This document shows positions 1-12,439 of a stretch of DNA of 64,000 bases, piece after piece. Position numbers and translations under genes: made by a program. This stretch comes from Eretmocerus hayati (lineage: Eukaryota > Arthropoda > Insecta > Hymenoptera > Aphelinidae), in the NCBI GenBank assembly GCA_029851415.1, contig CM056742.1:93114748-93178747 (forward strand). Direction: 5' to 3'. The notes under the pieces were generated by a model. It ran no database searches and had not been told where the DNA came from. It saw nothing but the letters and a program-made list of their open reading frames with translations. Positions within the stretch are counted from its first letter, which is position 1. Each line of letters begins with the position of its first letter.

Positions 1-2651
1 CAATCTCTATTCATTGAGATTATTGAGTGTATGCATGTAGTAACATATAATCAATCACTGAAACTTCCCATCCAACTTTTGACTGAATGTTTAGAAAAAA
101 TTACCTGGAAAGCAATATCACAAGTATTAACGCAGATGAAGTGACTTATTGAACCTCAAAGCCATATTCTCATGTACTTGGCAAACGCTCCTTGATTCTT
201 CTGAAGATATTTAGTACTGCATCACATACAAGACTCCAAAGGTGCATCTATAAGCTCCTAATCTGATGGGGCAAAGGATCCCAGCATACATCTTGCACAG
301 GTTTCCACAATATACCGCGATTAAGGATACCTAACTCTCAATAGCTGCTTTTTTCATGAAAACATACACATTTTGCATCTATTTTGTCCAAACAAGATAA
401 TGCATGCACTAATTGAGATTGCGGCACCGCGATGCATGGCGATGTAGACAAAGCAGACGGATCTTCTCTCTCTCCTCTCTCTCTGTCTCTCTCACTCTCA
501 CTCGCTCGTCGACAACTCTCAGATTGAAGCTGTGCGTTCGAGGGTCTAAACAGATTGAAACTGCATTCGAGGTCTGAACAAATCGAATAGATAATTTTTT
601 TGAGGTGGTGAAAATTGGCGAAGCGAAATAAAAGTCTCAGCGGTCAGAATCGGAAAATTGATGACGCTAATAGTGAGTCCGTATTAGAACAGCGCTGGAT
701 AGAGGGGCAGAAGATGTTTGTGCACACGGGTGGTTGAAATAAGTAAGGTGGGAAAAATGTGTGAGGTTAGAAAATCCCCAATTCAAAGTATATTAGGCAC
801 AGCGCCTCGCTCAATTTTTTGTCTGCTCATACTCGCCAGCGAGGCGCTATCGCGCCTCTTGATATATGTGCCATTTTATAGTTTTGACTCCACTGTGTGA
901 CGTTTGAGGAATCAGCAAGCTTAGCAAGCGAGAAAGTCATGTCGAACTATAATCAGCAAAACATGCGTGGGAGCAGGATGTGTGGAAATGGAGACCAGAA
1001 TGATGATATCGCGGTACAGAATTATTTGCTTGCGATTGCTTCGATGATTGACCAAATATTGATGGAAACGAGATGTGCCATACAGATTGTACAGGAGCTC
1101 ATTGTGTCTCAGATTTTGATCGAAAATATTTGAAATTGCCTCGAGTTACAAAATAGTGGGTACATTTACTCCAAAAACTGGCCGCCTCGTGAAAAACCAC
1201 CATGGCTATCTGCCATCGAGAAGAGCTCCACGGACTTGCAAAGGAGTACCTCGTAATTCCGAAAGAATTCGAATAATCTAGCTATCTCCTCTCCTGATCT
1301 CAGAGAATTTGAGAGAATTTGAGGATTATCTTCAATGATACGAAAAGAAATTATTCGTACTGAGGAGGATATGAGCATACGTCAAGTAATAGGATTTCCA
1401 AGTTCATGAAAACATGTCAGTTTCCTATATAGCTATTATCGGGATAGCTCACCCGGAACGTGTTTAGGCCTTGCATTCCGACGAGTAAGCTCCGAATCAC
1501 TCCGTTCCAATTCCCCCATTCGTATTCTATTAAAAAACCCTTGGAACTTCTGTCACAGATCAATCCGTCCACTCATATTTCTCATTTTTAAAGATTGAGG
1601 GTCGAAATTTCAGTTCCGTGCATGATTCTCATTTGTCAAAGGGGTAGTCTTGTGCTCGCAGACTTGCTGTAGCGAGGCAGATAATTATACTCGCATTTTT
1701 CCATCGAAGTATGGTATAGAACCAACTATTTCTCATAGGTTTCAAGTCCGAAACACGTGACGTGATTCCTAGCCACGTGATTTTAGGCGTGTTGTGGGGG
1801 GGGGGTCAATTCCGTGTATACCTGTTTAGCCCACTAAATAGTCACCTGCATATATTGTAGCAATTTTTTTCAAAGTAATATCACTGCATTCGACGGAATC
1901 TCCGAAATGGAAGCGCTACGTTGATTCCCGTGGCCTATAGAGCCATGAAGGGGTATGCACGGAACTGACATGTCCGAGTAAACTATCTCGATAATAGCCA
2001 TATGTATATAACTAACATGGATACAACTAGCGATGATTATTTCTGGGTGAAATTGCAAATTGCATAAGGCTCGTAACATATCAGCAATGTGAGAGTCAGT
2101 TACTTCGCTGATATGAATTTGTTATCTATCCATAGTTTCCTCAAGAAACGAGAATTGAATAAGAACTAGGATTGTCGAAATCTTGCAATGCAGTCGTAGA
2201 AGCCGTCGAAAACTTCAGCCCAAGCACGAGGCATCGAGAGATTCCTCAGCTTGCCCAGTACTGCACTGACAAGTGTTTGGTAGCTTTTTTTCTTTTCCTT
2301 CAGCATGAAAGAATTTGAATCATTATTCACTTGAATTACGGATCAAAATGTACAGGGACTCGTCCCAAGCCTTCGTGAGATACTCCGGCCCAGGGACGAG
2401 CCACTCATGAATACTATGCGTAATTAGACGAGAATTTGACTCTGGGATCTGAAAAAACTGCATGGCTCCATTTTTGCAGGACATATTACTAAAGTAACGA
2501 TCAAAATTTCACAAAGAATATGATAGAAGTAGTATAAGTACATCACTTTGGCGCACGACCGTCGATATCCATCTCATGGAAGCTAACATAAAGCTGCGGA
2601 TAGCCGTGGCCGATCTAATCGCAGAGCATTCTCCATTCCCATGGTATATAT
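1..2651. other. Flank without a recognisable gene
   Basis: No conserved protein, RNA gene or element boundary is visible. There is a CT-rich low-complexity stretch at about 463-510 and a run of ten G at 1796-1805. An open frame at 897-1133 (78 codons, plus strand) resembles nothing I know and is short enough to be chance. Confidence 0.5.
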
Positions 2652-2971
2652 ATGTTACGTACCAAACCCGAAATCGTACACTTCGCGAACGGTACAGCCA
2701 CACCACCATTTGTACCGAGCCCGATATTCCGGGTTTGGTACAGCAGAGTCTTGTACCATTCGCGAACTGTACATCCACCTTGTACCGAGCTCGATTCCGA
2801 ATCGCGCCATATGGCTCGGATCGTGTTGACAAATGAGAATTGTCTATAAATGATGATTAGCAAATTGATATGCATTTACGAGTTCAGCTCGAGTTCAGTC
2901 AAGTACAGTTAACGATCGCGCTTGCACATTGGATCCCGATAATACTATTCGTGATGAGTTCAACTCAAAAT
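2652..2971 (+). repeat. Left arm of a long inverted repeat (partner 25599-25942)
   Basis: From TTACGTACCAAACCC to GTTCAACTCAAAAT the sequence matches the reverse complement of 25599-25942 with scattered differences. The right arm has about 24 bp more because it holds an extra GTAC palindrome. Both arms run outward into TA-rich DNA. Inward they stop at the same point, followed by TA and the terminus of the CACTA element once the MITE at 2974-3536 is set aside. They are either outer terminal repeats of the nest or halves of an older palindrome that was split. Confidence 0.85.
2676..2772. other. Two 20-bp GTAC-TTCGCGAA-GTAC palindromes in the left arm
   Basis: Sites at 2676-2695 and 2753-2772 follow the pattern GTAC, two bases, TTCGCGAA, two bases, GTAC. 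Near-perfect dyads repeated at spacing in a terminal repeat suggest protein-binding sites, for example for a transposase. That role is inferred from symmetry and repetition only. Confidence 0.5.
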
Positions 2972-2973
2972 TA

Positions 2974-3536
2974 GATGCTCTTCGAACATCCGATAATTGT
3001 AAGTTCATAAAAAGTGAGACAAAATGACGAGACCTCGTGAAGCTAATTAATGGAATTGAGAAGAAATCATTCAAGACCACTCTGGAATACAGAAGATTGA
3101 AACAGTTTGACATATATATTGACTGTTGGCGATATCCCTCGTCTGATCTTCCCAATGAAGATAGCACTGTAAGAAGGAATGCTCAAAGTCGGTAAAAAAT
3201 TGTAATAAATCATAACAAACCCCCTAACCTTGTCATGTTAATATTCAGAAAATGAGACTGATTTTGAGGTTTCTCCTTACAGTGAGACGACGAAGTGAGA
3301 TATTACGTAGAACAATCCGAAATCTACGGTATACTGATGAAGTATATCAGACGAAGATAGATTCATAATCAAACTGGGCATGGCGGTGTCCACAAGATGT
3401 ATTATGCCATCAAAACAAGATACGCAAACATACCCCGTGTAGTGATTCTAATGTTTATGAAACTGTGTGTCACGTTATAAGAATATTCTGTTTTACTTCT
3501 TATGAACTTACAACTATCGGATGTTTCAAGAACATC
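2974..3536. mobile_element. 563-bp MITE with TA target duplication
   Basis: The ends are inverted copies over about 50 bp. The left begins GATGCTCTTCGAACATCCGA and the right, read inward on the other strand, begins GATGTTCTTGAAACATCCGA. TA is present on both sides (2972-2973 and 3537-3538), as expected for Tc1/mariner-type elements. Removing the element and one TA restores alignment with the right-hand arm and CACTA terminus at 25596, which supports a later insertion. No coding sequence is seen inside. Confidence 0.8.
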
Positions 3537-3538
3537 TA

Positions 3539-4729
3539 CACTGTGAAAAATGTGCAACGTTTTTTTCAACTACGTATTTGGAATTCAACTATATGAGTTG
3601 AAAAATGTCTGCGGAGAAGTTCGGAAATAGTCGCGTCCAATATGCTGGTCATGGAGGTAACATTAATGTGTAAAATTTGTCATTCTCCTCGCTTGGGTTT
3701 GACTACTGTTTGTAAAGTACTTATTATACCGTAAGATACACAATGGCAAAAGTTCAGCCGAGTGAGACTGGTGATGTAATATCATTGATCATACAGTGCT
3801 TCCATTCTACATGCTCATCAAAAAAAGAGTGAGTGATGTCAAGAATTCAGCAGTGTCAAGCGGAATCATCCACAAAAAATTCGGAAGACTTTTCTCTCTA
3901 TTGACTGTAGATCCGGATACTGATTGAATACCGCGAGTGTTCACGAAACTTCATACGGAATCGTCTGCCAGAACTATGTAGAAGTAATTTACGGGATCAT
4001 CTCAGTTGATATGTATTCAGCCACAAAACGAAAATTCGGGATCAGGAGCCGTTCCTACGTGGGAGAAGCGATCCAAAATTTGGTGAACTAATTCGAATTC
4101 TATTGGTTTGAGGGATCAAAGTATGTTGGTTTGGGGATCAACAGCAGTGAATCTAGAGTGAATATGAACACATCATTCATTCAACACGAGTAAATGTCAC
4201 AGAATTTAAACTGGGAGTCCTGAGACGATCTTTGGAGTCAGTCGAACCCCAACCCAAAGGGATAAATATTTCGAAATACTCTCGGTATCGAATTGAAATC
4301 ATGTAAGTAAACATTATAACGAAAAGTAACAACATTTTACAAAATATCAAGTAGAGATCAACGGGACTCCTCAGGGTCAATTGATTTCCAAAAAAAAAAA
4401 AAATTGTTTACAATTCATCTCAAAATCGACAGAAGCTCAATATAGTATTAGATTAAGCAGTCATACGAACTTGACAAATGAAACTTATGGGTATTGAACA
4501 TAACTGAACCAGCAAATAATAGTTACACGAAACTGAAAAGACCCCTTTTAAAGTTTCTTATTATTCCAACATAAATTTCTGATGTTAACTTAGCCCAAGG
4601 CCAAGATATTCCTTGCGAAGTTCTACGAGCATTTTTCCTCTTTCTTTATTAAACTCGTAAACTGGAAGGTCTCCAAAACCACGAACGGGGCAATAATCAC
4701 ACATCCTCTTGAACTAGTTGCAACAGAAG
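3539..4729. other. Terminal and 3' non-coding region of the outer CACTA element
   Basis: After the CACTG end there are TTCAACTACG and GAATTCAACT motifs that match the subterminal repeats at the other end. The rest has no recognised gene. A run of 14 A lies at 4390-4403. Confidence 0.5.
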
Positions 4730-4886
4730 TTAAGAGTTTTGACTAGCATCTACTCTAAAAATATTAGAGTATTCAGCAAGCTCCGCAGCTAGCTTCCCAA
4801 CTCTTTGATTGAATGTTTGCACTCGGCGTACTTTACTATTTGGTCTCTTTGTTGCATTTCGCTGAGGATTGATATACAAAAATTGT
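4730..4886 (-). CDS. CACTA second gene, last exon
   Basis: A clear 3' splice site (TTTCTTTCAG) precedes this exon on the minus strand. The reading frame joins in phase to the previous exon, whose donor is CCAAAG|GTGAGA. The product ends with a basic segment (FLYINPQRNATKRPNSK) and stops at 4730. In the animal CACTA accessory proteins I recall, the C-terminus likewise has a short hydrophobic 'F-INP' motif and then a basic tail. That comparison is from memory. Its biochemical role is not established; it may help bind transposon ends. Confidence 0.6.
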
Positions 4887-5042
4887 CTGAAAGAAAAAAC
4901 AGTTGATGCTGTAGAATAGAGAAAGAATCTCGAATATTTCTCATTATATCTTCTTGGGTAAAGTTTGGATTCAAGTCGGATCACTAAATACCAACTTTGA
5001 AACAAGAAAATCGCCATCTACAGGGAATAAGGTTTCTCACCT

Positions 5043-5255
5043 TTGGATAAATTCCAACGTGCACTCGCACTCTTTCTTATAATTATATCCCAATACATCA
5101 TAGCATAGAAATGCCACCAATATTCCATAAAAAAAACTTGGACATCTGATGAGGTGACTACTTTCCACCACAAGGAAAACCAGCCCTTCGCCGTATATAG
5201 AATCGTCTGGTATGACCATAACGGGATGATCAGACGAAGCAGCTGATCTTATGTC
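5043..5255 (-). CDS. CACTA second gene, penultimate exon
   Basis: The exon encodes HPVMVIPDDSIYGEG followed by a hydrophobic stretch around CPSFFYGILVAFLCYDVLGY. This matches the C-terminal 'value-in-CPSF, then aliphatic helix' block of accessory proteins in animal CACTA elements. The donor CCAAAG|GTGAGAAAC at the 3' end is strong and splices in phase to 4886-4730. The 5' boundary is uncertain: an in-frame TAA lies just upstream, and no upstream donor fits phase perfectly. An undetected frameshift or alternative acceptor is possible. Confidence 0.55.
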
Positions 5256-5380
5256 ATCTTACGTCGACTCAGCCTGTTGGAAAAAAGCTCGAAGTTACAA
5301 TGTATAACAAAATTTCTGAATGTATATATCACAAGCATGATGGATTATGATTGGAGAGTTACGTGATGACGAGACCTCAC

Positions 5381-6299
5381 ATCTATTGTTCTGAATACAT
5401 GAGACGATTCTTCACCGAAGTACAACATTAAGAGTGGAAATGCAACTTGATATTTTGGCTCGTCGGATCTTAATGTCTCGCTGGCACTCTTGTACTCTGC
5501 GCAAAGCATTTCGAGTTCTTCTTCTTTCTTTGTTCTCACCATTTTCGATTTGAAGAAAACTCTCATAGTCTCGCACATCAGTGCTAAGCGGATATTCCAT
5601 TCTTCGATTACGTTTTTGCCGAGCAACAAACTGCAGTGCTGCATTCTGCTCAATGATTCGGTCAAGAAAGGCCAGTCTGTCATAATGGCATCGAGGTTGC
5701 GGTCCACGGCAATGAGTAAACTTCTCAGCGTTGGATATATATCTTCCAGTAACGATTCGCACTCGTCCGAATCGGCTGGAGCATCTTTGTTGAAGAGATC
5801 CAGTAACTTCTTTCTCTTCTCTTCTTGCGTCTCAATCGCTTCAGTCCTAGGTAGTTCCGGAGCATGATTAACGCATCCATATTCATCGTTTCTCCTATTC
5901 AGAGCATCCCTGTTCTGTCGTCGTTCAATCTCCAAATTGTCGGCATCGTGAGTATCCGTTGGTGCGCTTGCGTTTAGATGACTGTGTTGTCATGGAAAGC
6001 TTGTATTGTACACTGTTATGAACAGATGTGAAGAAAGCTGTATAACCATTATCCCAAATACTGTTTTCAATAGTCACAGACATTGATGTTGGGAATTTTT
6101 CACACATCATCTTGCATAGGGCTGTGGCTGTTCCTCGAGAATAAGTTCTCAAATCCTCAATCATGTAGTCTCTAACAGCATGGACTATGAAGCGTTTTCC
6201 GGATGCCATCAAATAGTGTCCTTTGATACAATGGTCGAGCACGTACGGTGGGATTCTGTCAGAAATTTTTCTCAAATCCGAGTCATCATAGGACGGACC
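5381..6299 (-). CDS. CACTA second gene, main central exon (frameshifted)
   Basis: The exon follows an acceptor CATTTCTAG at about 6300. The first part (SDRIPPYVLDHC, then GKRFIVHAVRDYMIEDL and LCKMMCEKFP) resembles the helical core of the second protein of animal CACTA elements. A one-base frame change near 5955, just after SKRKRTN, moves into the downstream frame: a charged linker, then a helical segment ending LLMLYFGEESSHVFRTID. A GTGAGG donor follows at 5380. The frameshift means this copy cannot make the full protein unless the change is a sequencing error. Family recognition is by remembered pattern. Confidence 0.6.
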
Positions 6300-7357
6300 T
6301 AGAAATGTCGAATAAGAATTTGATCATGCCAGTCAATCTTTATAATTACAGAAAACATGAGAAATTCCAATAAAAATGTCAATTGTGATCTGATTTCAAG
6401 ACATGGCCGAGAAGATTCAATGTATAAATTGGTAACATGCAACCGTTTTTTGATGAAATTCAAAAACTCATTCGCTTTCGCTTACATCAATCTAAGGAAT
6501 CCGATTTTCTTCCAAGCATTCCTTTGCATTGCATGAATCGAGAGAAGAGTCTTCGGCGCAAATATTACAGTTCTGGACGTTTTAATCTCAGAGTATAGCA
6601 ACAAGGTCACTGATTAGGCTTCACTCCGAGTTTTTGGTCTCTTGAACGAATTAAAAAACCGAACAGCTCAATTCCAATGCAAACATTCAAGAATCTGAGA
6701 AAATTTTCATTCCTGTGCGGTACAGGTTCTGAGAAATCACTCGTTGTTTCGATGGACTCGGTATCATAAAATTTCTACTTGAATCTCTATTTACACTTTC
6801 GGAACCAAGGTCGGATGAGGAAGGTCTTATTGATCTAGGTGAATAAAAGAGGACATTTTTTAGGAGAAATGATTCCGAATAAGTTGAGGAAAATTCGTGT
6901 CAAGAGCATCGCACTCGATATTGAATCGATTTGATTAAAGAAACGCGTCTCAAACATTCAAATACGGAGTAAAATGGAATGTCATTGACCTATCTCATTT
7001 GCTCCGTTGGTTAACTGCCCTAAACTCTCCTCATGCTCGACCGGGCTTACTTATATACCACAAAAATCTCTCGAAAGCTCACGGGAGTAAGCAACTTGAA
7101 AATTGTTCGATGATGGCATTATTCCTCGAACCGTGATTAGAAAAAACAATTCATGGCCTCTAACTGTCAACGTATGCCAAAAATAATCTGCATATATTGT
7201 AGTAATTCATCAACTGCATATTAGGTCCCGAAAACTCATGAAAAGTGATGTGTACATTCAAATGAAACAGTCATCTGTCAAGGTTTCCAGACAGATATGA
7301 AAATTTGAATAAATTTTCACTGACTACTCTATTATATATATGTATGCCATCATTATT
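6300..7357. other. Probable intron of the CACTA second gene
   Basis: This lies between two exon-like blocks of the minus-strand gene. It starts after a possible donor and ends at the acceptor near 6300. It is AT-rich, with no conserved frame. Confidence 0.4.
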
Positions 7358-7602
7358 TTATATTCGAATAAGCATTGAACTTTCATATCTGAGCAAGCCG
7401 GAAATGAGAGCTCTACTCAAGGAGGGAAATGGAATGCGCAAAGAATACCGTAGCCGATTTGATTCAAGTAACTCACTCGGCGAATTTGTCTTTACACGTT
7501 CCACCCCATGGCCATCTGGTTGTTCATCACCGTTCAGTGAATCTTCCTCGATTCCGTCGACGACTACCAACATAAGTTCAATAGGATCCCCATTTTTCTA
7601 AG
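7358..7602 (-). CDS. CACTA second gene, upstream exon
   Basis: A good acceptor (TTTTCCTCTTAG) precedes an open frame beginning NGDPIELMLVVVDG. It continues through an acidic, Ser/Asn-rich linker to RIPFPSLSRALI. A 'PFP-LP-L' motif ahead of the helical core fits second proteins of animal CACTA elements. The donor is unclear; GAAA|GTTCAA near the end is the best candidate. The exon boundary and membership in this gene are inferred from order, strand and spacing. Confidence 0.45.
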
Positions 7603-7852
7603 AGGAAAATTCAATAACATCTCCATCTACCGGTGTTTTTACATCAAAATCTGAAAAGTGAATGTATAAAAGACGAGCCTTTAAATAATAGGCAGTGAAA
7701 CAGTCCCAGTCACCAATACATTGAAAAACAAATCATCATGTCACCATACTGTCTTGAAAACTATTCTAAGGTGTTATCCTTAAAAAAATCGATGGAAATT
7801 TGAGCTTGAACCTCACGCTATCGTGAATAGATTCGTACCTTAACATTAGCTG

Positions 7853-8137
7853 TTATGTTGAATTTTCTCTTTGCCTCCAGAGTGATTTGGCCAATTGTAT
7901 CGCCTTTGACCAACTTCCCCGATGACTTGTCAGCTGAGAGAACTTTGAAGAAAGGCATTGTTCCCGAGCAAGACGAAAAAAATCAATATCCATGTTAATA
8001 GCTTTCATAACCACATGTTCATTCACAGATTCGAAGACCAGTTTTTCGATGAAAATGCATTGAGAATCAATTAATGAACAAGTAATCTTATTCAACACAC
8101 CATGAAGGAGTTGTCTACAAACTAATGCCCATGTCAA
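7853..8137 (-). CDS. CACTA second gene, probable first exon (frameshifted)
   Basis: The open frame starts MTWALVCRQLLHGVLN and runs through MKAINMDIDFFRLA. Near 7940 the likely frame changes to one reading KLVKGDTIGQITLEAKRKF. This resembles the short beta-rich N-terminal domain ('KG-D-G-ITLE-K-KF') of these accessory proteins. It sits just downstream of the transposase gene on the same strand, the usual two-gene order. The assignment is by pattern and context, and no promoter was identified. Confidence 0.4.
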   Translation of the reverse strand: MTWALVCRQLLHGVLNKITCSLIDSQCIFIEKLVFESVNEHVVMKAINMDIDFFRLAREQCLSSKFSQLTSHRGSWSKAIQLAKSLWRQRENST

Positions 8138-8209
8138 TGTAAATTTAATCTAGACCCTTCATCAAAAAAAAAATGATTGATCTTACGTAATTGATTGATG
8201 CTGAATGTT

Positions 8210-9289
8210 TTACGGTAGAATTCTGTCTGTCACAAAGCCGTATTTTGGTCTGACAAGCAGTCTATTCTTCCAAGAGTAAAGTTGCATGGGCTTGTAATTT
8301 TTCATGCTAGACAGTTGAACACATTCATAACCCCTTCGTGATCCAATCTCATAGGCTCTGATGCATGGAAGAAATTCTGAAGGCACAATTTCCAACAGGG
8401 AGAGGACCTCTGAATCGTTGCAAGACAAAATCAAATCAATTTTACCAAGAACACTGAATTTTGGTAACCATTCTAACGAACAGCCAAAATGTGTCCTTCT
8501 CTATACTCAGTTCCTTTGAAAATAAGTTTGCTGCATTCATCAATATCTTGTTGTGAGATCGTGCGTGCGATTGCACGATTAACATCTTCGTTATAGAGAG
8601 AAGCGTAGAATTTTCCAGTGTCCCCAGTATCTAATGAGGGCCGAACATCCGCTCCAAGTCTAATATACGCTTGATAGAGCTCGTGTCTCTCAGCACAAGT
8701 TTTGACAACATTTTTGAAATTCAAATAAATCCTGATCATTCTCTTGAAGTAACGATGTTTAGATCCAAATCTCATTGTCCACACCTTCATCAAAGGGCCA
8801 TACAGAAATATCAAGGATGGATAATGTTTCAAATAATGATGTTCGGGTCTCAATTTTGTATTTGGGAATAGAGCCTCCCTTTTCTCCAAGTATAGTTGTA
8901 TGAGGTCGTTGAGATATGGAAGATATGACTCGTGAATCGACGAAGTGCATACAATTTCAACTATTTCAATCGAAAGTAACGTGCCTTGCCACACTTCGTC
9001 CTCAGGATTTCGAATTTTTTTCATCACAAGGAGCGGGAAAGTGCGAAGGAAATTCCAAATTTGGCATGCTCCTCCAGTGAGTTTATCCGCCGTTGGTGAT
9101 ACTGCACAAGGGCGGTCTTGAACCTCTTCGGTTGAAAATGGAAATTCTTCGATGAGATGGTTCAGTTCATGATACGTGAACCAATCATTTTTAACAAAGT
9201 AATGAATAAATAAACTCAGGTCAAATGCCACTACACCCTCGAAAAGATCATGCCCCAAACATGGGGGTAGACCTGTGCACACGTGATAA
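8210..9289 (-). pseudogene. Outer CACTA transposase, C-terminal half (cut by insertion)
   Basis: The frame runs from the junction with the inner transposon at 9289 to a stop at 8473. It contains GLPPCLGHDLFEG, a long helical region, then HYPSLIFLYGPLMKVWTMRF (20 residues) and NFKNVVKTCAERHEL, all typical of animal CACTA/EnSpm transposases. A frame change near 8465 leads into a further block (KIDLILSCNDSEVLSLLEIV ... PKYG) that looks like the normal C-terminus. The frame is open to the very edge of the inserted element and continues in phase with 13251 onward. The gene is inactive because of the insertion and at least two frame changes. Confidence 0.75.
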
Positions 9290-9945
9290 CACTGAGGAAC
9301 AAAATTTGGGGGTCGGAATGTCCCCCCTAGGGAAGTATGATTTCCTTGTGTATTTTTGACCGTAGAATCCGAATCCGACCTCAGTTTTGCCCCTACACGT
9401 CAGAATTTTTTTTAAATCGCAAAAAACTGATTTTCCAAGAAACGGCGTTTTTAGCGTTTTTTGCCAATTTTTCAAGTTGATGATCATTTAGCCAGGGAGT
9501 TTCCATTGGTCAAAATGCAAACCAAGGTATGTTTTCCTACGTTTTTTGACCTGGTAAATACGATGGCAGTGGTTTTAGGGGGCTAGGATGCACTCCAAAA
9601 GCGTGATGAGCTAATCTTTCGAGTTGCTATCAGCGAAATTCGACCAATTCCGCAATAAATCTTCAAATGCTCATAAAATGGACAAAAAGCACCCAAATGG
9701 AACCTACAAAAGCTCATTTTGTTCGTTTTGTTCGTTTTGACCTATACTTTTGACAGAAAATGTGACCCGATTGCCATTTTGAGAGTGACAGCTGCCTGGA
9801 ATTTTTCCGGCCAGGGATTTTTTCAACGTTCTCGAGCACGTCGCAGCAGCATCGTAATGGTATTGGCTGGGGTCTCATGCACACGTAGGTCGTAGATTTT
9901 CATGTACACAACTGATATATGCGAACTTTGAGTATGATTTGAAGA
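9290..9945 (+). repeat. Left terminal inverted repeat of the inner transposon
   Basis: It matches the reverse complement of 11940-13250 once the retroposon at 12440-13088 is removed. Differences are scattered single bases and short indels, so the insertion looks fairly recent. Confidence 0.88.
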
Positions 9946-9984
9946 TGGTTCGACATGGAGTGACTACAGATCATCGATGATCTC

Positions 9985-11678
9985 TTATTCTTCGTCAGAA
10001 TCCGCGATCACGAAACTTTTTCTCGCTGATTTCCGCCTATGAGTGCTGGAACCCTCACTCAGCACATTCCAACAATAATCTGCCAACATATTCACGGATT
10101 TTTTGGAGTTATATCTATTTTCTAACGTAGCTATTCCTTGGTGGAATTCTTCTCCATGATCGTCGCTTACCGCTCCAAGATTATCAGGGAAAAAGTCCAG
10201 ATGTGAATCGAGCATGTGGATTTTCAATGATTGATTGACTTTCATCTGCTGAAAGTTCTGCAACATGTCCCTTACGAGAGTTTCATAATCCTTGGACTTC
10301 CGGTTGCCCAGATAATTGTTCATAACATTTTTGACTGACTTCCAAGTTTTCAACTCAACCTCGTTCAGAACAGCATCAAAACCAGAATCAAGCATCAATT
10401 TTCTAATGTCTGGTTCGACTGAAACCCCTTCCTTCAGTTTTGCTTCACTGAGCCTCGGAAACTTTTCTCTGAGAGATAAAACCCCAGCTCCAGTCTTATT
10501 CATAGCTTTTATGAAATTTTTGACTATACCTAATTTGATATGGAGAGGCGGTAATACAATTTTGTCCCGATCTACAAGAGGGATAGCTTGGACATTTTTC
10601 TGACCCGGTATCATTTGTTGTCGTGGTGGCCAGACTTTCCTTACATAATGCTCTTCTTTACTCCGTGAATTCCATTCGCATAAGAAACACATGTGTCTCG
10701 TATAACCCAACTGTAAGCCGAGAATCATACTGATGATTTTGAAGTCACCGCATATGTCCCATCTGTATTCCTCATAATTGACTTTATTCAACAAAATTTT
10801 CACATTCTCATAGTATTCTTTGACTTGTGGCCCATAGTAAACCGGCATTGGGGATCTCTCGTTGCCATTATGTAGCAGAACTCCTTTCAAACTAGTTTCA
10901 TTCGAGTCTATAAAAAGGCGCCATTCATCAGGGGAATGCTCATATTCGAGTTCGGAGAACAAGCCTTTAACATCATGGCAATATAAAGTTCCATCATCAT
11001 CTGTAGAGAAACCGGCAAACTCTGATCCTCTCTGTCGGAATAAAGTGATTGAGACACCTTCCTCGAGCATGTTCCTCTCTTTGAGTCGCAAAGCTGCGAG
11101 CTCAGCCTTTTCTTTGAGAGTTCCAAGTCACGAATGAAATTATTCAGATCTTTCTGACTGAACAATCTTGGCTCTTGTGGCTTTTTCTCTATCGTACTAT
11201 GCATGAATTCTCGTGTTGATGGATCGAAACTGAGGGATAAACATTCTAGAGACTTCTGTGAATCAGTAATTTCAGTATCTTGACATGGAATGGAGATATT
11301 TTGAACAGGGTAACCGGGAATAGGTTTTGTAACAGACGTTATATATGGATATTTGATGAGGTGTTTAGTCCGGGAGTTGAACCCAACTAAATTGGTCAGA
11401 CAAAAGTAACAGTCGTGAACGTGATCCCTTGGTTCTCTCCATATTGTTGGAACGGAGAAGTTTAACTTTCTATCTGATTTTGAAACTAATCTAGTAGCAC
11501 AAGTAGTGCATATCACGCCTGGTACCCAAGATTTGTTGATATTGATGATTCTGAGACTAAAGTATTTTTCATATGCTTCTTGACAGTGGGACGAGAAGGG
11601 ACGGGTATCCAGCGCATATTCGCTGCATACGTAACAGAACTTATTAGGGTTATTGGTACACTGAAACGGTCGCTGCAT
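9985..11678 (-). CDS. Inner transposon protein (zinc-finger N-terminus plus transposase-like region), one frameshift
   Basis: I start at the ATG at 11678-11676; the frame is open slightly further upstream. The N-terminus has cysteine pairs (CYVCSEY, VICTTCATRL, HDCYFCLTNL) that look like zinc ligands. After a frame change near 11117, consistent with loss of one A in an A-rich run, the second part has EWRLFIDSNETSLKGVLLHN, CGDFKIISMILGLQLGYT, CFLCEWNSRSK and DFFPDNLGAVSDDHGEEFHQ (20 residues). These blocks recur in a large multicopy arthropod protein family I recognise but cannot name to superfamily. About 565 codons in total. Apart from that one shift it appears complete. Confidence 0.7.
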
Positions 11679-11714
11679 TGCTATTTCGAATGGCGGCTGA
11701 ATAGAAGACCACAC

Positions 11715-11939
11715 TCAATTGATTTTGAACACGAATGAACGTTATTCAAATGAATCATTCGAGTCGCGTTTCATTGTACCCTTGCATCTTGAACGGATCA
11801 CTTCTATAGAAGATAAGAGGAACCCGGCATCCATCTAGCGGTGAGAATTTGAAAGTTGGCCTGTGTTGAGCTCGTATCTTGCTTTAAGCTGGACTCGACA
11901 GTCGACAATGATCACCTGCGGGTAATATTCCTCAACCTA
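11715..11939. other. Upstream region of the inner transposon gene
   Basis: This short stretch between the gene start and the right terminal repeat should hold the promoter. No clear TATA box or other motif is assigned. Confidence 0.3.
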
Positions 11940-12439
11940 TCTCCATTTCATACTCAAGGTTCGCATACATCAGTTGTGTGCATGAAAATCTACGAACTAC
12001 GTGTGCGTGAGACCCCAGCCAATGCCATTACGATGCTGCTGCGACGTGCTCGAAAACGTTGAAAAAATCCCTGGCCGGAAAAATTCCAGGCAGCCGTCAC
12101 TCTCAAAATGGCTATTGGGTCACATTCTTTGTCAAAAGTATAGATCAAAACGAACGGAATGAGCTATTGTAGGTTCCATTTGGGCGCTTTTTGTCTATTT
12201 TATGAGCATTTAGAGATTTATTGCGGAATTGGTCAAATTTCGCTGATAGCAACTCAAAAGATTAGCTCATCTTGCTTCTGGAGTGCATTCTAGCCCCCTA
12301 AAACCACTGCCATCGTGTTCAGCAGGTCAAAACACGTAGGAAAACATACCTTGGTATGCATTTTGACCAATGGATACTTCCTGGCTAAATGATCATCAAC
12401 TTAAAAAATTGGCAAAAAACGCTAGAAACGCCGTTTTTT

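Noticed and set aside
718..1133. Two short plus-strand frames as genes
   Set aside because: Under 80 codons each, no recognisable motif, and no supporting splice or start context.
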